The notes beneath the pieces were generated by a model. The model ran no database searches and had not been told where the DNA came from. It saw only the letters and a program-made list of their open reading frames with translations. The translations under genes were made by a program, and so were the position numbers. Shown piece by piece: positions 34,501-45,308 of a stretch of 64,000 nucleotides of DNA (positions within the stretch are counted from its first letter, which is position 1; each line of letters starts with the position of its first letter). Where the stretch lies: the NCBI RefSeq assembly GCF_905171765.1, contig NC_053392.1:498338556-498402555 (forward strand), in the 5' to 3' direction. Source of the stretch: Bufo bufo (lineage: Eukaryota; Chordata; Amphibia; Anura; Bufonidae).

Positions 34501-34950
34501 AAAGTTTGGGGTAAACGGAAAACGAAAGATCCATGCCTTGTCATCCAAGGATCAGAATGTGGGTGGCTGTAGTAGTACAAATTGCAGTAGCAGCACCAGC
34601 AGTCCAGACAGTGGTAGCAGTAACAGGCCACAGTTCTCCCTCGCTTTCCATAGGTGCCACATTAGTACTGAGGACAAAGCGGACAACATTGTAGACTGTA
34701 TAGCTCACTCTTGCTCTTAGTGACAGCAGGATGATGTCGATGTCACCTCTGAGTCTGACACCCTACTTTGGAGCTAGGTGTCACAGTATTCCTCCTGCTC
34801 CTCCTCCTTGCCATCCTACAGAAGTCTTTCAGTTGCATCATCTCTGTCCTCATAGCCCCCTCCTAGTCTGGAACATTCTCTTTTCCAAAGAAGAAGCAAC
34901 AAAACTCTATTCTCTCTAGATAATTGAAAAAAAAAAGGTATTAGGGTAGC
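34501..34950. other. Unassigned stretch right of the hAT
   Basis: The plus strand reads a Ser-rich peptide (CSSTNCSSSTSSPDSG, then TEDKADNIVD), possibly another hAT-type relic. No domain is certain. Confidence 0.3.
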
Positions 34951-34954
34951 TCAG

Positions 34955-35440
34955 GGTACTTTCACACTAGCGTTAAAGTTTTCCGGTATTGAGTTCCGTC
35001 ATAGGGGCTCAATACCGGAAAAAAACGCTTCAGATTTGTCCCCATTCATTGTCAATGGGGACAAAATTGAACTGAACAGAACGGAATGCTCCAAAATGCA
35101 TTCCGTTCCGTTTAGTTGTGTTCCCAGACCGGAGAGAAAACCACAACATGTATTTTGCTTTCCGTCCTGGGAAAAATGGATCCGTCATGACCCCCAATGC
35201 AAGTCAAAGGGGACGGATCCATTTTCTCTGACACGATCTGCCACAATAGAAAACGGATCCGTCCTTCATTGACTTTCAATGGAGTTCAAAACGGATACGT
35301 TTTGGCAATGTTAAAGAAATGTTAAAGATAATACAACCGGATCTGTTCATAACAGATACAGATGGTTGTATTTTCAGTAACGGAAGCATTTTTGCTGGAC
35401 CCTGCCAGATCCAGTAAAAACTCTAGTGTGAAAGTAGCCT
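34955..35440. mobile_element. CTTTCACACTAGCGTT MITE, copy 1
   Basis: Ends are GGTACTTTCACACTAGCG and CTCTAGTGTGAAAGTAGCC. The interior repeats GGATCCGT and ACGGATCC strings in both directions. Same family as 60401-60798. The target duplication is unclear. Confidence 0.75.
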
Positions 35441-35587
35441 AAGCAGAGATATCAGGAACTAGACAAAGATTTTTTTAATGGTAATTTGCAGGATATGTGG
35501 AGAGATACTGTATAAGTAATAAATTATAACTGACTAGAAGGTTAGTATTTGATGGATGGGTTCTGCATTCCCTGGTAGTCTGATCTA

Positions 35588-36530
35588 TCATGAGTAAAAT
35601 CGATAATAACAAAGCAGCATGGCCAGTTAGAGGTCAAGGGCACATTTTAAAATCGTGTGCTGATCAATTAGCTGGAGTAGTTACTAATATGTTTAATTTG
35701 TCCCTGAGATTAGCTCTAGTTCCTACATGTCTTAAAGGGGTGTCTCACTTCAGTAAGTGGCATTTATCATGTAGAGAAAGTTAATACAGGCTACTTACTA
35801 ATGTATTGTTATTATCCATCTTGCTTCCTTTGCTGGCTGGATTGATTTTTTCATCACAATATACACTGCCCGTTTCCATGGTTACAGACCACCCTGCAAA
35901 CCTATAGTGTGCAAACACAACCACCACTGATGGATTGCAGGGTGGTCTGTAACGATGGAAACGAGCAGTGTATAATGTGATGGAAGAAGGAATCCAGCCA
36001 GCAAAGGAAGCAATATGGATAATAAGAATACATTAGTAAGTGGCTTGTATTAATTTTCTCTACATGATAAATGCCACTTGCTGAAGTGAGACAACCCCTT
36101 TAAAGCTACTACTATTGTCCTAGTGCCCAAGAAGCAGGGAGTTAGATGTTTAAATGATTATTGACCAGTGGATGACACTGATTATTATGAAATGCTTCGA
36201 GAGACTTGTTTTATCCCATATTAGGGCAAATATTCCGGTTTCCTTGAACAGTTATCAATTTGCTTGTAGGAGTAATAGATCATTGGAGGATGAAATTTCA
36301 ATTGCATTTCATTATGCCTTGTCACATATAGAGAAACCAAATATGTATGTTAGAAAGTTGTTTATTGGTATTAGTTCTCCCTTTATTATAATCCCCCAGA
36401 AACTTGTAGAGAAGCTTAGGAATCTTGGACTGGCTGATAGGCTGATAGATTCAGAATTTTCTTACAAATCAACCTCATAAAGTGAGAGTGCAAAAGTGTA
36501 GAGCTGACAGCTTAGCTTGTCCTGGACCCG
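35588..36530 (+). pseudogene. L2-type LINE reverse transcriptase, N-terminal part
   Basis: The plus strand reads NKAAWPV..GHILKSCADQLAGVV, then NLSLRLALVPTCLK, is broken by a 364-bp MITE, and resumes ATTIVLVPKK. It continues LNDY, MKCFERLVLSHIRANIPVS, SYQFACRSNRS and IIPQKLVEKLRNLGL, then in another frame TNQPHKVRVQKC. These are blocks of L2 LINE RT (fingers and palm). The copy has stops and frameshifts. The catalytic FADD block is not found, and insertions follow. Confidence 0.85.
35736..36099. mobile_element. TTAA foldback MITE inside L2, 364 bp
   Basis: TTAA at 35732-35735 and 36100-36103 flanks AGGGGTGTCTCACTTCAG and CTGAAGTGAGACAACCCCT. The arms pair over most of their length (GTGGTCTGTAAC against GTTACAGACCAC). 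Removing the element and one TTAA restores the L2 frame, which proves it inserted later. Confidence 0.93.
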
Positions 36531-36830
36531 GTACCACCCAGGATAGGGCCGAAACAACTACAGAAGCTGAACAGATGTAAGAAAGAGAGGTGCATGGGAA
36601 GCTCGGTAGAGATAACTTGCCTGACAAAGACTTACTGACTCTTTGGCATCCATGTTCAGGAGTTGCCTTCGGTGCCTGAAAATACCAAACCACAGTTTGA
36701 CCCACTGTGAGAATCCCATAATCTCCCAAGGTGGATTTGGTAAAAATATACTGTAAGTACAGCAACCTGTTCAATGAATAGAGTAGAAGAGTTTACCTAT
36801 GAGTTCATATATATATATATATATAATACA
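36531..36830. other. Unassigned insert in L2 and short (TA)n
   Basis: Sequence foreign to the L2 RT with no recognised ends. A TA run lies at 36811-36827. Confidence 0.4.
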
Positions 36831-37190
36831 CACAGTGGATATAAAAAGTCTACACACCCCTGTTAAAATGTCAGGTTTCTGTAACTTTTTCCACCTTTAA
36901 TGTGACCTACTGTATAAACTGTACCACTCAATTGAAAAACAAACTGAAATCTTTTAGGTGGAGGGAAGAAAACAAAACAAAAAAATAATAATAATGTGGT
37001 TGCATAAGTGTGCACACCCTCTTATAACTGGGGATGTAGCTGTGTTCAGAATTAAGCAATCACATTTAAAATCATGTTAAATAGGAGTCAGCATACACCT
37101 GTCATCATTTAAAGTGCCTCTGATTAACCCCAAATAAAGTTCAGCTGCTCTAGTTGGTGTTTCCTGAAATTTTCTTAGTCACATCCTGCA
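36831..37190 (+). mobile_element. Tc1-like element, left-end fragment
   Basis: CAGTGGATATAAAAAGTC and the following 330 bases match the left end at 50127. It stops before the transposase. It sits next to a TA run, as the other copy does. Confidence 0.85.
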
Positions 37191-37406
37191 ATACCAAACT
37201 AAACTGCAAAGTCATGACAACTGGGACCCTGCCTTGCACCTCAAAACCTTCACCACCAAGGGCACCTTGACCGTCATCAGGCAGGACAACCCCAGATCCC
37301 AAAGTGTGTCTCAAAGGAAAAAAATGGTGCATGCTTACCCTTACAGAACCGTGAGTAGAACTACTACTACACCCAATCAGCCACTCACAAACGCCCCTGC
37401 AGCCTC
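37191..37406. other. Unassigned
   Basis: About 215 bp between the Tc1 scrap and resumption of L2. Nothing recognised. Confidence 0.3.
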
Positions 37407-37496
37407 TTCGTTGCAAATCTAAATGTAGAGAAAATAGAGAGAGTAGATGAGCTAAGATTTCTGGTGCTTTATATTACAAGTGCTTTGACACGGTCT
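37407..37496 (+). pseudogene. L2 RT fragment, middle
   Basis: NVEKIERVDELRFLVLYITS ends at the 37505 insertion and resumes at 38791 in a consistent frame (SIN, then MFFLVKKTQQRF). This block follows the RT palm in L2. Confidence 0.75.
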
Positions 37497-37504
37497 ATTA
37501 ATAT

Positions 37505-38782
37505 TAGAGGTGGGACGTTGTAAGTAATACAGCTAGATTACACATAATTATTTTATCTTAACAATGCAGGTTAGATAAGATTATACTACAGTGAGCGAGG
37601 CCGGTGCATTAGAATACAGGGATTGCACCGGTCCACACTGTCATTTCTAATCCAGATGCCGGCCCCCAGCCCCTGTATTGGGGCTCATTTACACTGCAGG
37701 GACACTATTACTGGGGGGATCTGTGGATGGCACAGTGCCATCCAGAGATCATCATAACAGTGCCATCCAGAGATCCCCCATAACAGTGCCATTCACAGAT
37801 ACCCCATAACAGTGCCATCCACAGATACCCCATAACAGTGCCATCCACAGATCTCCCATAACAGTGCCATCCACAGATCTCCCATAACAGTGCCATCCAC
37901 AGATCTCCCATAACAGTGCCATCCACAGATACCCCATAACAGTGCCATCCACAGATACCCCATAACAGTGCCATCCACAGATACCCCATAACAGTGCCAT
38001 CCACAGATACCCCATAACAGTGCCATCCACAGATACCCCATAACAGTGCCATCCACAGATACCCCATAACAGTGCCATCCACAGATACCCCATAACAGTG
38101 CCATCCACAGATACCCCATAACAGTGCCATCAACAGATACCCCATAACAGTGCCATCCACAGATACCCCATAACAGTGCCATCCACAGATACCCCATAAC
38201 AGTGCCATCCACAGATACCCCATAACAGTGCCATCCACAGATACCCCATAACAGTGCCATCCACAGATACCCCATAACAGTGCCATCCACAGATACCCCA
38301 TAACAGTGCCATCCACAGATGCCCCATAACAGTGCCATCCACAGATGCCCCATAACAGTGCCATCCACAGATGCCCCATAACAGTGCCATCCACAGAACG
38401 CCCCATAACAGTGCCATCCACAGAACCCCCCATAACAGTGCCATCCACAGAACCCCCCCATAACAGTGCCATCCACAGAACCCCCCCATAACAGTGCCAT
38501 CCACAGAACCCCCCATAACAGTGCCATCCACAGAACCCCCCCATAACAGTGCCATCCACAGATCGCCCCCCATAACAGTGTCATCCACAGATCCCCCCCC
38601 CCCATAACAGTGTCATCCACAGATCCCCCCCCCCCCATAAGTGTTTGGATCACATTGTTTCTTACACCGTTCACACAATTCTTAAGTACAGGATTCGTAG
38701 GATTCGAGAGTCACAAGATTCGATATAGTCGAGAACCTATTAGGATTCAGATTAGGAAAAAATTGGATTCGGCCCACCTCTA
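37505..38782. mobile_element. hAT-like non-autonomous element with 26-bp satellite, 1278 bp
   Basis: An 8-bp duplication ATTAATAT (37497-37504 and 38783-38790) flanks TAGAGGTGGG...CCCACCTCTA. The interior is mostly a 26-bp tandem array. Subterminal GATTCG strings repeat near the right end. There is no transposase. Excision in silico restores the L2 reading frame. The 8-bp target and the ends indicate hAT. Confidence 0.92.
37735..38637. repeat. 26-bp satellite, about 34 units
   Basis: The unit ATACCCCATAACAGTGCCAT followed by CCACAG repeats almost perfectly. The variable dinucleotide after CAGAT/CAGAA grades from left to right (CTCCC, TACCCC, TGCCCC, ACCCCCC), showing directional spread. All three minus frames stay open because the unit has no stop in any frame. 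Confidence 0.97.
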
Positions 38783-38790
38783 ATTAATAT

Positions 38791-38980
38791 GTTCTTTTTG
38801 GTAAAGAAGACCCAACAAAGATTTCTCTTTTTGAGGGAGGCTGAGCTAAAGAAGGTGAACCTTCCTTCACTGCTTTTACTGAATTATTATATAAGCATAT
38901 AGAGAGTATTCTCTCTTATTGGATCACAGTTTGGTATGGTAGGACCACTGTCGAAAATAAGAGAGATATGTCTAGGATAG
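38791..38980 (+). pseudogene. L2 RT fragment, C-terminal
   Basis: FFLVKKTQQRFLFLREAELK, then KVNLPSLLLLNYY, matches the conserved C-terminal block of L2 ORF2. It is cut by a TTAA at 38981. Confidence 0.8.
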
Positions 38981-38984
38981 TTAA

Positions 38985-39592
38985 AGGGGTTTTCCGGGCC
39001 AACCCTATTATATGGTCCTTTAATGTAACCTGTTGAAGAAAGCACTTCAGATGGATACTGACCCTCAGACTCGCTGCTGATTCCTTGCTCCAGAGTCCAG
39101 TCACGTGACTCCACTCCACAGGATTTTTTTCCTTCCAGTGATGTCCCGTCTTCTGTCTTCCGGCCCGCTGCAGTCGACGGAACGTCACTGACATCACATT
39201 TGACTGCTACTTGGAAAACTTTGGGGGTAGAGAAAGGCTTGTATTCCTGATGCATGCTCAGAACCATCATAGTACTGAATAAGTGTCAGGGTCTTTGCAC
39301 TGAACCGACCATTTTAGTTGACCGCTCCGTTAACTGCTGCAAGAAGCCTTCTGTCTTAGCAGTGTAATTGGCTGTGTGTATGTAGATACAGGGTCCACTG
39401 TGGATGGCACAGTTATGGGGTCCACCTGGGTGGCACAGTTATGGGCTCCACTGCACCGAAAGACTCGCCTCTCCTGGGATTTTGGCCTACAAAATTCAGG
39501 GCAATGTAGAATCCTGCCCATCTGCCTAGTGCTTCTAATCAGAGTATCGTACAGCTGCTCAGCTCATCCATTTTTGTGATGACAGATTCCTT
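38985..39592. mobile_element. Possible TTAA-flanked MITE
   Basis: TTAA at 38981 and 39593 bracket AGGGGTTTTCCGGGCC...AGATTCCTT. The ends pair weakly, so the class is tentative. A phrase 'ggatggcacagttatgggg', like the unit of the 26-bp satellite in reverse, appears twice near 39405. Confidence 0.4.
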
Positions 39593-39596
39593 TTAA

Positions 39597-41240
39597 GTAA
39601 CCTTACAATATTTTAGTTTTCTGTATTTTATCTAAAATTTTACAGTTTTTATATGATGTGCTGTTTTTTCTTTTTGATAAAAGGGTAAAAAGTTTTTTTT
39701 CACCAGGTTTTATTTGTAACTGACATGAAAATTTAAATCCTTCCTGTGAATTTTGTGATAACAAATCTGTACATGCCGTATGTGACAGTATAAGGCTAGG
39801 TTCCCACTGCTGTTGTTGCATTTTTTTGGCATGGTGCTTTACAATTTTTTGCATATGCAGGGACCCACTGGGGAGTGTATGTAGGATGGGAATGGTAGTT
39901 GTAGCTCTGAGGATGGCGATAGTATTCACAGATCATGGATGGTGGTAATCCTTATTCTTGTACCTCCCAGGGCCATGCAGTGACTGGAGGGCGCACCTTC
40001 TCTTCCCTTGGAGAACATCTTGGTATAGGGGTTCCTGGCTAGTGTTGATTGGGGTGCATTTGATGTTGGATGTTTAGCCGGGTGCAAGGCAGATCTGGTG
40101 AACGATGGAGAAAATGATCAGGCCTGTTTTTTTTCAATAAATAAAGTCCCTCTTTACTAAATTGATAATAGGGATTGAAGTACAAATAGCATCAAAGGCA
40201 CAGTTCCATAGTATGTCACAGTGCAACATTCTCTCAATAGCAGCATATGGACAGCAACAATAATGGTGATTATAGTACTCCCTCTCTCTAAAGACACTTT
40301 GCAGTCTCTCACATGACCACAGGCATGCAGTAAGGTTCTTGTAAAGTCCTTCTGCAACTCCCGGATAGAGAGATGCAGAACTGAGATATACTGTAGGTGG
40401 CTAATCCATCTCAAAGAATGTAGTATGCTTTTGCACAATTACCTTCCACAGCAGAAAAGCCTTTCTGTCATAAACAATCAATACCTTGCTGTCTCAGTCC
40501 AATGTATGGCCTGGGGAGTTCTAGAACTTCTCAGATATCTATTATTCTATTCTCTCTTTGTTTCAGGGGTACTTTTGTAGTTTGGCTTCTTTTTGGGCAG
40601 TTGTAGGCTCAGATACTAGGGTTCTCTGAACTTGGGCCTAGTTGTTCCCTCAACACTAACTAGTCATGGTGCAGACCTAGTCCATCTCCTGACAACCTAA
40701 CACAATTTGCCAAGTTGTTAACCATATATTGTCCATCATACAATGCCATTAAATGCATGTTTATAACAAATCACAACATTTAATTCAAGAATCATTGCAT
40801 TAATTCTGTTAATAGCAACTAACCCTTTGCAGTAGTCCTTCTGGGGAACTGCGCATAAAATTGCATTAAAGAGTGTAGTCGACTATACTTTTCAATTAAG
40901 CAGAGAATAATTTGTTGTATACCAGCCAGACACTCAATTGTCATACTTTTGGCAAATGAGCACCTTAGAATATGTCCCTAGCCTTATCTAGTTGTATATT
41001 TCACTGCATTTTACATATGTATTAAAATTAATAGGTTGTCATAGTTTTCCTATTATGTATATATATATTTACAGCAAAAAACTTTATTTCTTTCTCCAAC
41101 AGAATTCAAAGTTCAATGTGAACATTAACAAGTAAGTTTTACTGTTTATAACACTAATTTATTGTATGTAGGTGTTCTGGGAAAACATGGGCAAAATTAA
41201 ACTGATTTGTATTTCAGTTGTCTTAACTGTCCTTTGCATT
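39597..41240. other. AT-rich non-coding stretch
   Basis: No gene or repeat ends recognised except a candidate 29-bp micro-exon at 41103. Confidence 0.4.
41103..41131 (+). other. Candidate 29-bp micro-exon
   Basis: A strong acceptor (TTTATTTCTTTCTCCAACAG) and a consensus donor (CAAGTAAGT) bracket 29 bases. There is no neighbouring exon to support it. It could be chance in AT-rich DNA. Confidence 0.2.
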
Positions 41241-41245
41241 AAATA

Positions 41246-42746
41246 CAGTCCTGATCAAAAGTTTAAGACCACTTGAAAAATGGCAAAAAATCATATTTAG
41301 CATGGCTGGATCTTAACAAGGTTCCAAGTAGAGCTTCAACATGCAACAAGAAGAAATTGGAGTGAGACAAAACATTTTTTGAGCATTCAATTTAATGAAA
41401 ACAACAAATAAACTGAAAGGCTGTTTTTCAGCTGATCAAAAGTTTAGGACCACACCTCCAAAAAAAAAAAACCCCCCCCCCCCCCCAAAACAGAAATCCA
41501 ACTTCCAAATATGAACTCAGTAATGAGTAGCTCCGCCGTTATTGTTTATCACTTCAAAAATTCGTTTCGGCATGCTTGATGCAAGCGTTTCCATGAGGTG
41601 AGTGGGAACATTTATCCAAGTGGTGAAGACGGACGCACAAAGGCCATCTACTATCTGGAACTGTTGTCCATTTTTGTAAACTTCCCTTGCCATTGGATTT
41701 AGATCAGGGGAACAGGCAGGATGGGCCAAAAGAGTGATGTTATTCTCCTGGAAGAAGTCCCTTGTCCTGCGGGAATTGTGTACTGTAGCGTTGTCCCGTT
41801 GAAAAACCCAGTCGTTACCACACAGACGAGGGCCCTCAGTCATGAGGAATGCTCACTGAAACATCTGGACATAGCCAGCGGCCATTTGACACCCCTGCAC
41901 TTCCTGAAGCTCCATTATGGCGCCCCCTCCACTGTGGCGCGTATAAAACATCTCAGGTGGGATCTGCTTGTCATGCCAGTAACGTTGGAAACCATCAGGA
42001 CCATCAAGGTTAAATTTTTTCTCATCAGAGAATAAAACTTTCTTCCACCTTTGAATGTCCCATGTTTGGTGCTCTCTTGCAAAGTCCAAACGAGCAGTTC
42101 TGTGGCGTTCAAGGAGACGAGGTCTTTGAAGACGTTTTTTGTTTTTGAAGCCCTTCAGTCTCAGATGCCGTCTGATGGTTATGGGGCTGCAGTCAGCACC
42201 AGTAAGGGCCTTAATTTGGGTCGAGGATCGTCCAGTGTCTTGACGGACAGCCAATGGATCCTCCGGCTCAGTGCTAGTGAATTATTTTTGGGTCTTCCAC
42301 TTAACTTTTTTGTTCCATAACCCTCAGGATAATTTAAGAAATTCCAAATGACTGTCTTACTGCGTCCCACCTCAGCACCGATGGCGCTCTGTGAGAGACC
42401 CTGCTTATGCAGTTCAACAACCCGACCACATTCAAAAAGGGAGAGGTTTTTTGCCTTTGCCATCACAACGTGTGACTACCTCACAGAAAATGACAATGAA
42501 TCCACATCTTTGCACAGATTTGGCCTTTTAAAGGCATGTGGTCCTAAAATTTGGATCAGCTGAAAAACATCCTGTTTTAGTTTAATCGTTATTTTCAATT
42601 ATTTGAATGCTCAAAAAATGTTTTGTCTCACTCATTTCTTCTTGTTGCATGTTGAAGCTCTACTTGGAACCTTGTTAAGATCCAACAATGTAAAATATGA
42701 TTTTTTTGCCATTTTTCAAGTGGTCTTAAACTTTTGATCAGAACTG
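41246..42746 (-). mobile_element. Tc1-type transposon, 1501 bp
   Basis: TA flanks (41244, 42747) with ends CAGTCCTGATCAAAAGTTTA and AACTTTTGATCAGAACTG. Inverted repeats of about 210 bp hold an inner copy of GATCAAAAGTTTAGGACCAC. A different Tc1 lineage from the one at 9788. A mixed A12-C16 run at 41459-41486 disturbs the left arm. Confidence 0.93.
41517..42463 (-). pseudogene. Tc1-like transposase lacking its catalytic Glu
   Basis: The protein begins MAKAKNLSLFECGRVVELHK (ATG 42463) with a paired helix-turn-helix. The first Asp is present in LFSDEKKF and the second in FQRDNATVH. After HPACSPDLNP the frame runs straight into MAREVYKNGQQF: the short block with the third acidic residue, normally directly after SPDLNP, is missing in frame. 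Other breaks are a frameshift near 42240 and a deletion plus frameshift near 41930-41850. It is inactive several times over. Confidence 0.9.
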
Positions 42747-42807
42747 TAATTTGAATATGAAGCTCTGTTCACGTTTGCGATGCAAATTTCATTATAAATG
42801 GACTTAA

Positions 42808-43290
42808 GGTCCCTTTACAATGGCCAATTCCCTGCTGAATGAGCGAAACACGAAAAACATAAATCATTGTTTGCCAGCAGCAGATCATGCCATCTAAACA
42901 CGCTCTGATGCCAGCAAAAAATGATTCTGTATGAGGACGTGCAGTGGTCTCCTTCACTGACGAAAAGATACTTGCTGGCAGTGGCGTACATAGAGAAGTA
43001 AGGGCCCCATAGCAAGGATCAAACCAGGCCCCCCATACAGGACAGAAGGGTTTCTGTCTAAACCCATTTCAATGACCCTCATTTGCTAAAAGTTGTTCCT
43101 TTAGAGGGTAGAGTCCTGGCCAAGTTTTCACTACCAGTAGAAGAGGGGATGATTCCAACTGGGCCCCTCTTGCCCTGGGCCCCATAGCAGTCGTATGGTC
43201 TGCCATTATAGTAGTTAAGCCTCTGCTTGCTGGGAAGAAATACTTCCTTCTTGACAATCGCCTTCTAAATTGTTCAGTGTAAAGGGACCT
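42808..43290. mobile_element. AGGTCCCTTTACA MITE with inner insertion
   Basis: Ends GGTCCCTTTACAATGG and TGTAAAGGGACC are inverted. The interior begins foreign sequence at 'ggcagtggcgtacatag', a phrase that starts many frog repeats. No clear target duplication. Confidence 0.5.
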
Positions 43291-43910
43291 GCTTCTGAGT
43301 AACTGATGTTTGAGCCAGTGTTAGTTACTGCATCTGTCATGCGGATGTTGATGGGGCACATTAAAGACCGATGATCATCTACAGTAGATAAGAGCAGCCT
43401 GCTTTGAGGACATTGTAGCTGTCAATCAGGGAGTTGTGGTTGGTGTAAACTGTAGTAGTGGGCACAGAATTAAAAGAGTTGGTTCCCAGGTGAAGAGATT
43501 TACACCAGAAAGGAAGTTGGCAAAGCATTTTGAGACTTTTGGCTTGTGTATAGAGCACCCAGCTTGAGCAGAGTAGAGTGTGGTACGGGGCAATAAGGAG
43601 AGATGGCATAGACGGCCAAGTGGCCAGGGTTTGCTGCAACAATCGGACCAGTGGGAAAGCAATGACTGCCTCCCCGTCTTTTTGCAGCACCTTCCACAGT
43701 AGTGGATCCCATCCCATGTGTCGTTACCCCAGGTCAGTCAATTTTCCATTGCAGGAATCATAGCTAGAGATCACAGTGACCTGACATTCTGTGTGAAACA
43801 CAGCAAAGCCATTGGTGGCATGTGTCCATAGTCAAGACAGGCTTATTACATGAGGCATCTGGTGTTTCAATGCAAGTAGTGAATAGAGCTGCTTGAGACA
43901 ATGAGTTAAT
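43291..43910. other. Unassigned non-coding stretch
   Basis: No conserved protein. Opposing open frames are shadows of one another. Confidence 0.4.
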
Positions 43911-43911
43911 A

Positions 43912-43912
43912 T

Positions 43913-43957
<45 letters not shown>
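43912..43957. repeat. (A)n(TA)n microsatellite, left flank of Ngaro
   Basis: An A run followed by about 14 TA units directly abuts the Ngaro end. The matching TA run is on the other side at 50073. Confidence 0.95.
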
Positions 43958-43960
<3 letters not shown>

Positions 43961-43962
43961 CT

Positions 43963-44062
43963 CAGGGCTGAACGCGTCTTGGTCGTGGGTAAGGCATGCC
44001 GAACCTGAACTATATGGCTGAGTTGTGCCTGGAGCCACGGCGTGGGTAGGCTTGGAGAGGGC
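43963..44062 (-). repeat. Ngaro split repeat B2
   Basis: Terminal copy of B, ending at the TA microsatellite. Confidence 0.9.
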
Positions 44063-44104
44063 GTACCCTGTTGGAGTGTATGAGAAAAGGGATGGGAGGG
44101 AGGG

Positions 44105-44198
44105 GTAAGTGAGACACACCACTGGAGAACAGGGGAGGCAGGTATATATAGGGTACCGACGCCCTGCCCACAAATACAGGCTGACCTCAGCCTTAATA
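44105..44198 (-). repeat. Ngaro split repeat A2
   Basis: Copy of A1 lying between B1 and B2, as the circular-junction model requires. Confidence 0.92.
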
Positions 44199-44206
44199 CT
44201 TATGGG

Positions 44207-44307
44207 CAGGGCTGAACGCGTCTTGGTCGTGGGTAAGGCATGCCGAACCTGAACTATATGGCCGAGTTGTGCCTGGAGCCATGGGCGTGGGTAGGCCTGG
44301 AGAGGGC
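44207..44307 (-). repeat. Ngaro split repeat B1
   Basis: Begins CAGGGCTGAACGCGTCTTGG on the plus strand. Matches B2 at 43963-44062 with three or four differences. Confidence 0.9.
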
Positions 44308-44369
44308 AAAAAGTCAAGGACACTATGTTGACTAGATCAGTTTATTCGTATTCTTCCAACATGCATAAC

Positions 44370-45230
44370 CTATAATGCCAATAACTGAAAAGCCTGGGAG
44401 ATTTCCCTGTGTGAATTGGGAATGTACCTGCTGAAGCAAGACGATCTCCAGCGCCCCATGGACCGGATAACATGAGCAGGGACCCTGTGTCTTGAAGCTG
44501 CTGATGCTGCCCCAATGCGAAATGAATGGCCCGAAATGACTTTGGGGTCGTACCCAAGACCGGCCGCCAGGGAGCGGATATGGGATGTGAATTGGATTGA
44601 AGAGAGTGGCTTGTTTTTGAAGGGCAGGAAAGGGCTGTCGGGAGATGCTGTTCATAACAGGGACAATAATTTGTTGAGGATCCGGACTGGGCACCAGTTA
44701 TTCTGGGTGGGGAAATATTTTATTTCCGTGGGCGGCCCTGTCTGGCTTGTCTTGGTCAGCGGGATGCTGAGTATGTAGTGGTCATTGTGCCAAGACAGCT
44801 GTTCTTTGCGGAGACAGCCATGTCCCAGAGAGCTGCCAGTGAACTCTCCTGGCCGGAGGAAACCATAGAAACTTAAGAAGATGGCCGCTTGTATTACCGT
44901 GCTGGTAAGAGGCCCAAAAGGGTCGCCGTCCAGAGCAGAAGACAAGTCCCTGAACAACTCGCTGGACACTGGCTGTCTGCAGGTGGAAGCCTGTTTTGCA
45001 TTTTTTTGGATTCCCCTGAGAGCCGCCTTGATGGCTTGGTTTTAAAAAATGGAAAAGTGACCTGGGTTACTAAGTATGAAGTGATGTTGGAGGCCTGCTA
45101 GGTATAATTTGATGGTACTATGTGAAAGTTTTTGTTGGGAGTGACAGAAAGCTATGAACGCCAATATGTAGGATATTTCATCCCGGCCGTCCTGAGGATA
45201 GCGAAGTATAAATTTATCAAACGCTTTCAA
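44370..45230 (-). pseudogene. Ngaro tyrosine recombinase
   Basis: The enzyme would integrate the circular DNA. N-terminal core-binding helices read ILAFIAFCHSQQKLSHSTIK. The catalytic domain has FLSFYGFLRPGEF with the first Arg, then in another frame SGHSFRIGAASAA (His and second Arg) and GRWRSSCFSRYI with the nucleophilic Tyr, ending at a stop at 44370. All catalytic residues are still recognisable. At least two frameshifts (near 45000 and 44600) interrupt the gene. Confidence 0.88.
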
Positions 45231-45308
45231 CCCCGCTCTGTAGTTCCTGGACGTATTTGGGGCTAACGACTGTCTTATATTGGTGTTTCGCTGTTGAAAC
45301 CAAAGCTT

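Noticed and set aside
37154..37416. 88-codon minus-strand frame between Tc1 scrap and L2
   Set aside because: No recognisable domain and no start or context for a gene.
37708..38674. Long minus-strand frames of nearly 300 codons with a WMALLWG/DGTVMGY repeat
   Set aside because: They come from a 26-bp satellite with no stop in any frame; three frames read the same peptide. Not a gene.
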